A stretch of DNA of 16,660 nt from assembly GCA_002395965.1 (NCBI GenBank), contig DGVT01000104.1:1-16660 (forward strand). The letters run 5' to 3'. The stretch is from Porphyromonadaceae bacterium UBA4277. GTDB lineage: Bacteria > Bacteroidota > Bacteroidia > Bacteroidales > Muribaculaceae. The notes below the pieces were generated by a model. The model did not search any database. It worked only from the letters and a program-made list of their open reading frames with translations, and was not told where the DNA came from. The position numbers and the translations under genes were made by a program. How positions within the stretch are numbered: position 1 is the first letter of the stretch; each line of letters starts with the position of its first letter. Below, one piece after another: positions 7,435 to 15,225 of the stretch.

Positions 7435-9542
7435 CAGCTCGGTTGGTTGGATTCAATGAAGGTGATGGAGCATTCTTTGCAGCGGCGGTCTTCCTGGCGG
7501 CTGTGGGCGAGCGAGAGAAGATTGTACTTCTCGAAGATGTCGAGACCACGCCCGAGGACGATGCGCCAGCCGTTGTTCAACTCGATTGAGCGGTCATGGT
7601 CGGCCTTGAAATCGTAGGTGAACTCGATTCCAAGGGCGGCGAGGTCATCCACAAGGTCATTGAATGTGTCAATAATCTCGGCGATGCGCTCGTCATCGTC
7701 GTTGTTGGTACTGAGGTGGATTTTCAAGCCCTCGGTATTGGCACAATACTGGCGGCAGGTCTGAATGAAATCCACAAAGTTCTCAATCTGATAGTTCATG
7801 CGAATGAACGGGTCGATGACCTTTATCTCGGTGGCGGTGCGCAGGTAGTCACCAAAAAGTGATCCGTAGGAGACACCTTTTTGGTTGAGGCGCAAGTCCA
7901 CTGTCTTGTTGGCCAAGCGAGCGATGCGCTGGCGCTTTTGGCGCGGCGCGTCGTGAGCGGGTGCGCCGTTCGACGTGTCGAAGGGCAGCTGCTCGTCGGG
8001 CAGGTCGGTGCCTTGGCTGTCGGGGACGGTCTGGGTGTCCGGCTCGTCGCCGAAATCGGGCTCCTCGATGTTGTTTTCCAGACATTCGAGGGTGGCGACC
8101 TGCTTCTTTTGGCCGGTGGCGTTAATCGTGTAGACGAACTTTGCAGGCTCCGCCTTGAAAGTTTCGTCCACGATGTAGAGCTGGTCTTTTACCCGGCGGC
8201 GGCTCTCGGCAGCAAAGTCGATGATTTCGAGGGCTTCCTGGTCGGTGAAGTTGCCATCGGGATAGAGCAATTTCACGAAGCCCGAGAACGTCTTGCGTAT
8301 TCCGTCGATGTCGCGCTGCGACAGCGTGCCACTGAACTGCACATAGTCATTCATCTTGGCGGCGAAATCGATGCTGCGAAGCTCGTGGAGCACGGCGGCG
8401 ATGTAGTCAGTGATGAGGCCGTAACCTTTACTGAAAGAATCCTTTTTGAGGATTTTCACCTCCCAGCCGGGGTTGTAAAGGTGTATGCGGTCGAGGAACG
8501 CGCCTTTGATGAATGACGTGGGTATTGACTCAAAGAGGTGCGAATTTTTGAGCATGAACGGCACGGTGTGCTTGGTGTTGCCGACAAAAGCCATAGAAGC
8601 GGATGCTTCGTGCGTGGCTTTGCCACGGTTGAAGGCTTTGTTGGCGAGGTAGTTCTGCATGGTGTCGATAAGCACCGCGTCGGTGCTGCGACCTTTCTGT
8701 TGCTCGAACTCGTCCCAAGCCACCACGTCCCAGTAGCCGACAAGACCCATAATCTCCTTGTTGCCCGAAATCTTCGAGAACAGGCGAGCCGAGGTGACAT
8801 CGCCACCGCTGACGAGCACGCCGTATGGCGAGAGTTCCTCAAAGACATGGGATTTTCCCGTGCCTTTGGGGCCAAGCTCAACGAAGTTGAAGTTGTTCTC
8901 GACATGGGGCAACAGACGTGCGAGTACAATAAATTTCTCACGGCGATTGAGGCGGTCGGGATTCAGGCCGACCGTATGAATGAGCATATCGAGCCATTGC
9001 TCGGTAGAGAATTTATTGCGCTGCTCGATGTAATCGCGCACGTCCACGTTGGAGATTTGGATGGGCTTGAGGCTGCTGATTTCCCAGCGCATATTGATGT
9101 CATCGCCGGTGATGTAGTTGATTTTGACGATGCACCAAACTCCGTTGCCTGAAAGGAGCTTGGGGTTGCGCTCCACCACGTCCGAGCCGATTGGTATGCG
9201 CTGCAGTGCCATGTTGGCGAAATAAGCCTCAAACTGGTCGGCCTTGTCATTGAGCAAGCAGTTGATCTTGTCAATGACGGTGAAAGAGCCGGCCTGTTTT
9301 ATCTTGCCCTTGACGGACTCTGCATCGGCACGGTTGACGTAGTTGTTCTGAATGATGGACTTGACTTTTTCAAGCCCCGCTTGAATGTCATCCTCGTTAT
9401 CGGTGGCGCAATACTGGCCGAGCAGGTACTCCAGCACGTAAGTAGGCACCGGCAGGTTGCTCTTTACGATAAAGGCGAGGTCTTTGCGCACCACCTTACC
9501 GCTAAAAGCGTCCAGCACGATATTTTTAAGTTCATTATCCAT
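7434..9542 (-). CDS. brxL: BrxL-type BREX AAA+ ATPase with C-terminal MITD1-like domain (702 aa)
   Basis: BrxL is a conserved BREX component, a ring-forming ATPase that acts on DNA. Residues 1-210 are the BrxL N-terminal region. The ATPase follows, with a Walker A motif GPKGTGKS (224-231), a Walker B motif VVAWDEFE (273-280), a sensor-like FVGNT (319-323) and R352 as a possible arginine finger. An acidic, Pro-rich linker spans about 490-534. Residues 546-696 match the C-terminal domain of eukaryotic MITD1, with a signature DHDRSIELNNGWRIVLGRGLD (648-668). I see no Lon-type GxSAG protease motif, so the usual name 'Lon protease-like' may not apply to this member. The gene starts 27 bases after the pglZ stop, and its stop overlaps the next start. 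Length and G+C-rich composition fit the BREX core. Confidence 0.88.
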   Translation of the reverse strand: MDNELKNIVLDAFSGKVVRKDLAFIVKSNLPVPTYVLEYLLGQYCATDNEDDIQAGLEKVKSIIQNNYVNRADAESVKGKIKQAGSFTVIDKINCLLNDKADQFEAYFANMALQRIPIGSDVVERNPKLLSGNGVWCIVKINYITGDDINMRWEISSLKPIQISNVDVRDYIEQRNKFSTEQWLDMLIHTVGLNPDRLNRREKFIVLARLLPHVENNFNFVELGPKGTGKSHVFEELSPYGVLVSGGDVTSARLFSKISGNKEIMGLVGYWDVVAWDEFEQQKGRSTDAVLIDTMQNYLANKAFNRGKATHEASASMAFVGNTKHTVPFMLKNSHLFESIPTSFIKGAFLDRIHLYNPGWEVKILKKDSFSKGYGLITDYIAAVLHELRSIDFAAKMNDYVQFSGTLSQRDIDGIRKTFSGFVKLLYPDGNFTDQEALEIIDFAAESRRRVKDQLYIVDETFKAEPAKFVYTINATGQKKQVATLECLENNIEEPDFGDEPDTQTVPDSQGTDLPDEQLPFDTSNGAPAHDAPRQKRQRIARLANKTVDLRLNQKGVSYGSLFGDYLRTATEIKVIDPFIRMNYQIENFVDFIQTCRQYCANTEGLKIHLSTNNDDDERIAEIIDTFNDLVDDLAALGIEFTYDFKADHDRSIELNNGWRIVLGRGLDIFEKYNLLSLAHSRQEDRRCKECSITFIESNQPS

Positions 9543-9569
9543 ATATAGCGAATGTTGCCAATGGGCGGC

Positions 9570-12110
9570 TTAAAAGTCGTCCATTTGAATGAGCGTATTA
9601 TTAGTGATTGATTTCTTGATGTAGGGGTTCATCAGGTCGTCCGCGTCATAGATGCGCAGTTCGAGCACACCGGCAGTGGTGGGCTTGTTGAGCGTCAGCT
9701 CGACGGGGAACTTGCGAGCGTCGGGGGCTGCCTCGGCGCGGTTGAGCGTGAGGGGCAGCATGGGCGAAACCTGGGTGTCGCCGTCAAAGATGGCGCACAG
9801 AATGTTGCGCTCTTTGTTTGCGCCGCCGACGGCATCTTTCTGCAAGACGGTGAACTTGACACGGCTTGAAGTCATGCGCAGGTTCGGTTCAAGCACCATT
9901 GCCTCGACCGAGCCGCGGCGCTCATCGTCCTGACGGTGGCTGACGATGACCGGCACAATCATCTCCTGCAAAGCAGCGCCGCCGTGACAGAACACATAGT
10001 CGCCGCCCTCTTTGTAGAGGCGGTTGGTGCCGACAGGCACAGCGACTTGCAGGTCGGCGTTGTCAAACGCGCTGACCTCGTTGAGCGGGAACTTGGTGAT
10101 GTTTGTCACGTCGGCTTTCGATGACGTGATGTAGTAGCGAGACTTTGTCTCGGCTGCATCCTCGTCGACTTTCTGTTTGTCCTTTTCCTCGAAACGGATG
10201 TCATTGAACAGGAAGCCGTGGTCGCTGGTGACGATAACGTGGGTGGCGTTCCATGAGCCGTGCAAGCTCTTTACAAGCCTTGCCAGCTCGTCCACGGCAC
10301 GCTCACAGCTATCAGCGATAGCCTTTGTGGGCTTGTTGCCGTGCGAGGACTCGTCGATGGTGTCGTGATAGATATACACGACCTCGTGCTTGCAGATCTC
10401 GCGGTTCTCGTCACGGCTGTTCTCGGCGATGGTCTTGTACTGCTTGCACACCGCGTTAGGAACATACCGCTGGAGCTGCTTTTGGCGCGAGGCGGTGTCA
10501 ACGAGCAGTTGGCCATCGACCATCATCTTCTGCGCCTCGACGAAGTGCAGGGTGTCGTGCGGCAGCAGCGCGTTCTTGCAGTAGCACGTCTCGGTGGGCA
10601 GCATGGCGAGGACGGCCTCAAAGCGTGTCGGGTGACGCAGCTGCGTGAGTCGTTCCTCCAGCTGCTTTGCGACCTCGTAGCGCAGCGCGTCGCTGATGAT
10701 GACCACTACCTTCACCGACATGGGCTTGACGTACTTGTCGAAGAAGTCCTGCTGGCGAGGGAGCGTCACGCGAGCGAAGCCGCCGGTGGCGTTCAAGCAG
10801 TCAATCCATTCAAAGTTGATGCGATTGACGAACTTGTGGTAGTGAGCGTCGAGCGCGTCTTTGGCTCGTTCCAAAGAGGCGAACATCGGCACGGTGTTGT
10901 CGAGCGTATAATAGCTGCCCACCGCTTTGCGGTAATAGTAGTCTAGCAGGTAGAACTCGGAGCAGTAACGGCTGACGTACTCGTCGGGCGTGTTGAGCTT
11001 TGGCGACTTGACAGCTTTCGCCGCCTCGTAGTATTGGGCGGTGAAAGTGGAGAACGCGACGGCCTCGGCGATAGCAGCCTGATTGGTGCATTTCATGAGC
11101 AGTTCGCTCATACGGTCGAGTGCCTGTTGCGGGTCTGTATCGAGCTTGTTTTCAATGACGGCTTGCAGGATAGCCCATGCCATGTTGGGCGTTACCGTCC
11201 AATATGGGGCATCCACGCCATAGACATTGACAATCTCCTGCTCGTGAATGTCGGCGGCGAGCGTGCGCAAGACACGGCGGAAAGCGTCGCCGCGCTTGGT
11301 GTCGGCAGTGCCTTGCTCCATGATATAGTTGATGTCTTGGAGTGCCAACGGATCCTCGATGCGCAGCTGCTTATAGTTGTCGGCTTTGCTGACCGGTAGC
11401 GACTGCACGATGGAATTGTACTTCAATTTCTGCACGACGACATTCACCCGTTCCTCGGTGTTGAGCAGCAGCTTGCAGCCGAAAATGCGCTCCAGTTTCG
11501 CATCAATGGCGCGGTAAGCGTCCATGTTCTTGGCAAGTCGGCCATAGAAAGTGGAACGCTTTGCTTCCTCGTCGGGGTCGGCGAGCAGAATCAGCCGTAT
11601 GATGATGTTCTGCCAGTCAAGCACCAGCTTGGGCGACTTATCGAGATAGAGCGAGATAAAGGCGCGGTTGGCCAGGTCAGTGTTGAACGAGCCGTCGGCG
11701 AAGTGAGGCTTCAGCAGGGCGAGCATCTTGTCACTCTGCAGCTCTGCGATATGGCTGCTGACGTAGGGCGCGTAGTCCGACTTCAGCTTGTAGTGCTGCA
11801 TGAAGGCGGCGTAGTCCTCGTCATGGTACTCCATGTTCGCCCGCAGCAGATCCATGAGCGGAAACTCCTGCTTGAGCTTGAATGGCGAAAGCTGCGCAAA
11901 GTATAGGATTACCTTGTCGGCCGCCCAGTCGCGGTCGATAAGGTACTTGATGCTGAACCAGCCGCCACGGGGTGCGAGGAAGCGGTAGCCCTCGCGCCAT
12001 TGCACGTCAGCCAGCTCTTCTTCTTTCATGCCCGTAGGGTCGAAGAAGAATAGGACGTGCAAGCCCGGGTTGCGGTCAAAATAGCTATATATTTTATCTT
12101 GTAGAGCCAT
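9570..12110 (-). CDS. pglZ: BREX type 1 alkaline-phosphatase-fold protein PglZ (846 aa)
   Basis: PglZ is the marker protein of BREX systems and has the alkaline phosphatase fold. The metal-binding core is visible: VVVIISDALRYEVAKQL with D474, a candidate nucleophile segment MLPTETCY (T506 or a neighbour), YHDTIDESSH (581-590), and VTSDHGF with D630 and H631. The N-terminal 450 residues are the helical region typical of the long type 1 proteins, and residues about 740-846 form a beta-rich C-terminal domain. The start at 12110 gives the conserved MALQDKIYSYF beginning; the upstream 469-residue gene overlaps it by 17 bases in another frame. brxL follows after 27 bases. The 5' 115 bases are repeated twice upstream as relics (13554-13668 and about 15276-15378). 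Confidence 0.95.
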   Translation of the reverse strand: MALQDKIYSYFDRNPGLHVLFFFDPTGMKEEELADVQWREGYRFLAPRGGWFSIKYLIDRDWAADKVILYFAQLSPFKLKQEFPLMDLLRANMEYHDEDYAAFMQHYKLKSDYAPYVSSHIAELQSDKMLALLKPHFADGSFNTDLANRAFISLYLDKSPKLVLDWQNIIIRLILLADPDEEAKRSTFYGRLAKNMDAYRAIDAKLERIFGCKLLLNTEERVNVVVQKLKYNSIVQSLPVSKADNYKQLRIEDPLALQDINYIMEQGTADTKRGDAFRRVLRTLAADIHEQEIVNVYGVDAPYWTVTPNMAWAILQAVIENKLDTDPQQALDRMSELLMKCTNQAAIAEAVAFSTFTAQYYEAAKAVKSPKLNTPDEYVSRYCSEFYLLDYYYRKAVGSYYTLDNTVPMFASLERAKDALDAHYHKFVNRINFEWIDCLNATGGFARVTLPRQQDFFDKYVKPMSVKVVVIISDALRYEVAKQLEERLTQLRHPTRFEAVLAMLPTETCYCKNALLPHDTLHFVEAQKMMVDGQLLVDTASRQKQLQRYVPNAVCKQYKTIAENSRDENREICKHEVVYIYHDTIDESSHGNKPTKAIADSCERAVDELARLVKSLHGSWNATHVIVTSDHGFLFNDIRFEEKDKQKVDEDAAETKSRYYITSSKADVTNITKFPLNEVSAFDNADLQVAVPVGTNRLYKEGGDYVFCHGGAALQEMIVPVIVSHRQDDERRGSVEAMVLEPNLRMTSSRVKFTVLQKDAVGGANKERNILCAIFDGDTQVSPMLPLTLNRAEAAPDARKFPVELTLNKPTTAGVLELRIYDADDLMNPYIKKSITNNTLIQMDDF

Positions 12111-13503
12111 ATATTTTTTTCATTGATCTGTAGTCCATAAAATCAATTCCCTTTTCTTCAAGTAAGGCTATTGCTTTAAGTCTCAATCCTTCAACTCTAG
12201 AATCAAAGTATTTTGAATCAAAACTACACATAAGGGATTCTTGTATTCTATAATTAGTATATTTACCTTCAAGCATTTCATCTAGAGGGTAATCGTTTTC
12301 TAATAGAAAAACGAAAAAATCAAGATAAAAATATTTATTCTGCCAATATTGAAAATAAGGATGGCCTTCTCTTAATGAATAATCTATTACACTATCAGTC
12401 CAATTTATTTGATTGTCTTCTAGGAAACCATCGTAATTTTTGCGGAAGAATAGAAGATTTCCATATGCTCGCCATTCTTCAAGAGATTGAGGTGGTTGAT
12501 TGTTCCAATCTCTATATTGATAAGGCCTAGCCCTTTTGTATATCAACTCTTTATTGCATAAATGACTGTCTCGAAAATGAACATATAATGGCGACATTTC
12601 ATTGTTGCTAATCACAAAACGACCGAGAGGTTTTATATCCATAAAATCCTTATCTTGGCATATATATTTTCTGTAGAAATTATTGAAGAAGCCAATAGGC
12701 ATTATTGATTCTGGAAACAATTGTCGCCATATGTAACCTGCGCAACAACAGCCGTTCTCAATGAGCAAATCTCTCACCTTGGCTTGTGTCTCTTGCTTGC
12801 AAAATTCAAAGAAATTCAACAACCCCAATATAAAGGGATCTCTGCAATTTAAATCATATAAAGACTGTAACCATGTTTGTAATGACTTAATGCTGTCAAC
12901 ACCTTTGTCGTACAAAGCTTCAGAACATAAGTCTAAGTACTTTTTGAATCTAATCATCGGAACAGATTCCTGAACAGGGATGAATCCAAAGTTGCGCACC
13001 GTATATTCTATATATTCCATAGAAACCATACGCTTCCACCGATTCTCTATATTTAAAACTACAGAACCTTTATATTCAGAACTTGGCCGAATTGGATATT
13101 TCGTATCCTTAATTGGCAATATATCTTTGCCAAATACATATTTATATCTAAGCTTTGTAACTTCATCGTTATCTTTATACGTTTGAAGCACATAACGTAC
13201 TTTAGAGTATAAAGTAGGTTCTTCTTTAAACTTAGGCATTCTACCTAGCTCTTCAAGGATGGCCTTGACTTCCGATATTTGTTCTTTGCTTCGGCGACTT
13301 TTTTGACTTCCACCATTTTGTGGATTTATTCCATACTCTGTTATAAGTTGTGAAATATCTGGTATATCATTGTATAATTTTATTATACGTTTGGCTTTTG
13401 CATACGCTGACTCGTCCACCATTTTAGATGGGATGCCATTGTATTTGAGGAGAATACTTCTCAAGTCACTGATAAGCTTATCTATGTCTGCTTTTCTAGC
13501 CAT
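12094..13503 (-). CDS. Unknown protein, downstream member of a tandem paralogue pair (469 aa)
   Basis: Not recognised. The N-terminus holds two copies of a helical repeat of about 48 residues (10-57 and 77-125), each with a G-[IR]-[PM]-P/S turn and a later D/E-[IV]-xx-L; the second reads ILEELGRMPKF followed by a helical VRYVLQTYKDNDEV. A larger conserved C-terminal domain (about 150-460) contains NFFEFCKQETQAKVRDLLIEN, a CCC triplet, and many aromatic residues. No membrane segment or signal peptide is visible. By eye it is roughly 70% identical to the 514-residue neighbour in that domain. Its last residues, IYGSTR, and its stop are encoded inside the first 17 bases of pglZ. The DNA is AT-rich compared with pglZ and brxL. 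Position between pglX and pglZ, a common place for BREX accessory genes, suggests a defence or modulating role, which is inference. Confidence 0.8.
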   Translation of the reverse strand: MARKADIDKLISDLRSILLKYNGIPSKMVDESAYAKAKRIIKLYNDIPDISQLITEYGINPQNGGSQKSRRSKEQISEVKAILEELGRMPKFKEEPTLYSKVRYVLQTYKDNDEVTKLRYKYVFGKDILPIKDTKYPIRPSSEYKGSVVLNIENRWKRMVSMEYIEYTVRNFGFIPVQESVPMIRFKKYLDLCSEALYDKGVDSIKSLQTWLQSLYDLNCRDPFILGLLNFFEFCKQETQAKVRDLLIENGCCCAGYIWRQLFPESIMPIGFFNNFYRKYICQDKDFMDIKPLGRFVISNNEMSPLYVHFRDSHLCNKELIYKRARPYQYRDWNNQPPQSLEEWRAYGNLLFFRKNYDGFLEDNQINWTDSVIDYSLREGHPYFQYWQNKYFYLDFFVFLLENDYPLDEMLEGKYTNYRIQESLMCSFDSKYFDSRVEGLRLKAIALLEEKGIDFMDYRSMKKIYGSTR

Positions 13504-13523
13504 TGTGCGTTCTTATTTGATTC

Positions 13524-13536
13524 ATGTGTTACACAT
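13524..13536. promoter_or_regulatory. 13-bp inverted repeat in the leader of the 469-residue gene
   Basis: ATGTGT-T-ACACAT is a perfect inverted repeat about 20 bases upstream of the ATG at 13503. The matching place in the other leader (15246-15258) keeps the outer ATGTG/CACAT arms but has a changed 3-base centre. It could be an operator or a small mRNA hairpin near the ribosome-binding region. Confidence 0.25.
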
Positions 13537-13542
13537 TGTTAT

Positions 13543-13668
13543 CTAATTCTTTGGCCATTGCACGGCAGCCAGTTCATCTTCTTTCATGCCCGAAGGGTCG
13601 AAGATGAACAAGACGTGCAAACCGGGGTTGCGGTCGAAATAGCTATATATTTTATCTTGTAGAGCCAT
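13543..13668 (-). pseudogene. Truncated pglZ 5' copy with an intact 41-codon frame
   Basis: From the ATG at 13668 the frame encodes MALQDKIYSYFDRNPG and continues, with about four substitutions, as the N-terminus of PglZ to the shared VQW (residue 38). It then ends PKN and TAG. The alignment to pglZ (11996-12110) covers 115 bases without gaps and with about ten mismatches. The start codon lies 12 bases after the stop of the 514-residue gene, in the same position relative to an upstream gene as the real pglZ, so a short PglZ peptide could be translated. Most simply it is a relic left when a cassette was inserted at the pglZ start, but the lack of any frameshift leaves room for a functional peptide. 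Confidence 0.85.
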
Positions 13669-13680
13669 GTTAAATTATCA

Positions 13681-15225
13681 CTAATGGAAGTTCATAAAAT
13701 CAATTCCCTTCTCTTCAAGTAAAGCTATTGCTCTAATTTTCAATTCTTCAACTCTAGAATCTGAGAATGAGAAACTAAGAGTTTCTCGTATTTTATAACT
13801 AGTGTATTCGTCATTAATCATTTCATCTAATGGAGAATCATGTTCTAATAGGAAAACAAAAAAGTCAAGATAGAAATACTTTATCCAATATCTAAAATAT
13901 GGAATACCCTCCTTTAATGAATAATCTACGACTGATTGATTCCAACTAATTTGATTGTTGTCGAGAAAACCTCCGTAATTTCTGCGAAAGAAAAGCAGAT
14001 TCCCATATGCTTGCCATTCTTCAAGAGTATGAGGAGGTTGTTCTTCCCAGTCCCTATTCTTATATGGCTCAGCCCTTTTTGCTATCAAAGATTTATTACA
14101 AAAGTGACTATCTTTGAAATGAACATATATTGGCGACAATTCGTTATTACTACGTATAAAACGACCAACTGGCTTTATTTTCCAAAAATCCTCATCTACA
14201 ACTATATATTTTCTATAGAACTGATTAAATAAATTTAGAGGCATTGTTGATCCTGGGTATAGTTTTCGCCATATGTAACCAGCGCAACAACAACCGTTTT
14301 CGATTAGTATATCTCTAACCTTGGCTTGTGTTTCTTCCTTGCAGAACTCAAAGAAATTCAACAACCCCAAGATGTAGGGATCCCTGCAATTCAAATCATA
14401 TAAAGACTGTAACCACGTTTTTAATGACTTAATGCTTTCTACACCATTATAATACATTGTTTTACTACATGAGTCTATGTACTTTCTGAATCGATACATC
14501 GGAACAGAGTCTTGAACTGGAATAAATCCAAAGTTTCGTACCGTATACTCAATGTACTCCAATGAAACTAAACGTTTCCATTCTTTATCATCCTCAAAAA
14601 AAGGGAAATAAGATTTAGGACGAATAGGGTATTTTGTGCCTTTAATTGGATAAGTGTCTTTTCCATACACATATTCAAATTTTAATCTTATTACTTCTTC
14701 TTTATCCTTAAACGTTTGAAGTACATAACGCACTTTATAATATAACTCGGGCTCATCCTTAACTTTAGGCATTCTACCTAAACTCTTGAGGATTGATGTG
14801 ATTTCTGATAATTGTTCTTCATAATTACGTCCTTTATTTTGAAGATCAACATCATATTCTTGCATTAGTTCTATAATCTCAGGTTCATCTTTGTTCAATT
14901 TGATTAAACGAGAGGATTTTGCATAAGCGGCTTTATCAACTGTTTGTGAAGGAATGCCGTTATATTTTTCAAAAACTCCCCTTAGATATGATATGACTTC
15001 CTGAAATTCAATCTTTCGACCTCTACTTCGATGCTGTTGTGTATTATGTAAGCTAAATAACGATATTAACTCTTGTACTTCGGGATTGTCATAGTATAAT
15101 CTGATGATACGATTAGCCTTCATATATGAAGGTCTATCAACGCTAACAGATGGTATGCCATTGTATTTGAGGAGAATACTTCTCAAATCGCTGATAAGCT
15201 TATCTATGTCTGCTTTTCTAGCCAT
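13681..15225 (-). CDS. Unknown protein, upstream member of the tandem paralogue pair (514 aa)
   Basis: Not recognised, but clearly homologous to the 469-residue gene downstream. It carries three helical repeats of about 48 residues (10-57, 76-125, 140-188) where the paralogue has two. Repeat 1 and repeat 2 share KYNGIPS, and repeat 3 has LGRMPKV. The C-terminal domain (about 210-514) has conserved YTVRNFGFIPVQ, NFFEFCKEETQAKV, a CCC triplet and YFYLDFFVFLLEHD. The first 26 residues are identical to those of the paralogue, much more than the rest. It ends with GIDFMNFH, before and not overlapping the pglZ relic at 13543-13668. The repeats recall, in length and G-x-P turn, small helical DNA-binding repeats, but I see no clear family match. 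The gene is AT-rich and sits between pglX and pglZ. Confidence 0.8.
   Translation of the reverse strand: MARKADIDKLISDLRSILLKYNGIPSVSVDRPSYMKANRIIRLYYDNPEVQELISLFSLHNTQQHRSRGRKIEFQEVISYLRGVFEKYNGIPSQTVDKAAYAKSSRLIKLNKDEPEIIELMQEYDVDLQNKGRNYEEQLSEITSILKSLGRMPKVKDEPELYYKVRYVLQTFKDKEEVIRLKFEYVYGKDTYPIKGTKYPIRPKSYFPFFEDDKEWKRLVSLEYIEYTVRNFGFIPVQDSVPMYRFRKYIDSCSKTMYYNGVESIKSLKTWLQSLYDLNCRDPYILGLLNFFEFCKEETQAKVRDILIENGCCCAGYIWRKLYPGSTMPLNLFNQFYRKYIVVDEDFWKIKPVGRFIRSNNELSPIYVHFKDSHFCNKSLIAKRAEPYKNRDWEEQPPHTLEEWQAYGNLLFFRRNYGGFLDNNQISWNQSVVDYSLKEGIPYFRYWIKYFYLDFFVFLLEHDSPLDEMINDEYTSYKIRETLSFSFSDSRVEELKIRAIALLEEKGIDFMNFH

Larger units (their letters stand above)
13426..13668 (-). repeat. Cassette repeat, copy A: pglZ 5' relic, leader and first 26 codons of the 469-residue gene
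   Basis: This block is repeated at 15148-15378. From the minus-strand side it contains the first 115 bases of a pglZ copy, a 50-base leader ending AAGAACGCACA before ATG, and the first 26 codons of the following gene. Within the leader and gene start only a few bases differ between the copies, far fewer than in the rest of the two paralogues. Confidence 0.85.

Noticed and set aside
7881..8516. 211-codon plus-strand frame inside brxL
   Set aside because: This is a shadow of G+C-rich coding sequence on the opposite strand. It has a Val/Leu/Gly-rich composition and no recognisable motif, and brxL in this stretch is well supported.
7434..9542. BrxL as a true Lon-type protease
   Set aside because: No Lon serine motif is visible. 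The ATPase motifs and BrxL-like context are clear, but the C-terminal domain resembles MITD1.
10260..10946. 228-codon plus-strand frame inside pglZ
   Set aside because: It lies opposite the conserved catalytic region of PglZ and is best explained as an antisense shadow of biased codon use.
12094..15225. The tandem pair as an interrupted single gene or a toxin-antitoxin pair
   Set aside because: Both frames are complete, similar to each other over most of their length, and far too large for a typical toxin-antitoxin pair. They are paralogues.
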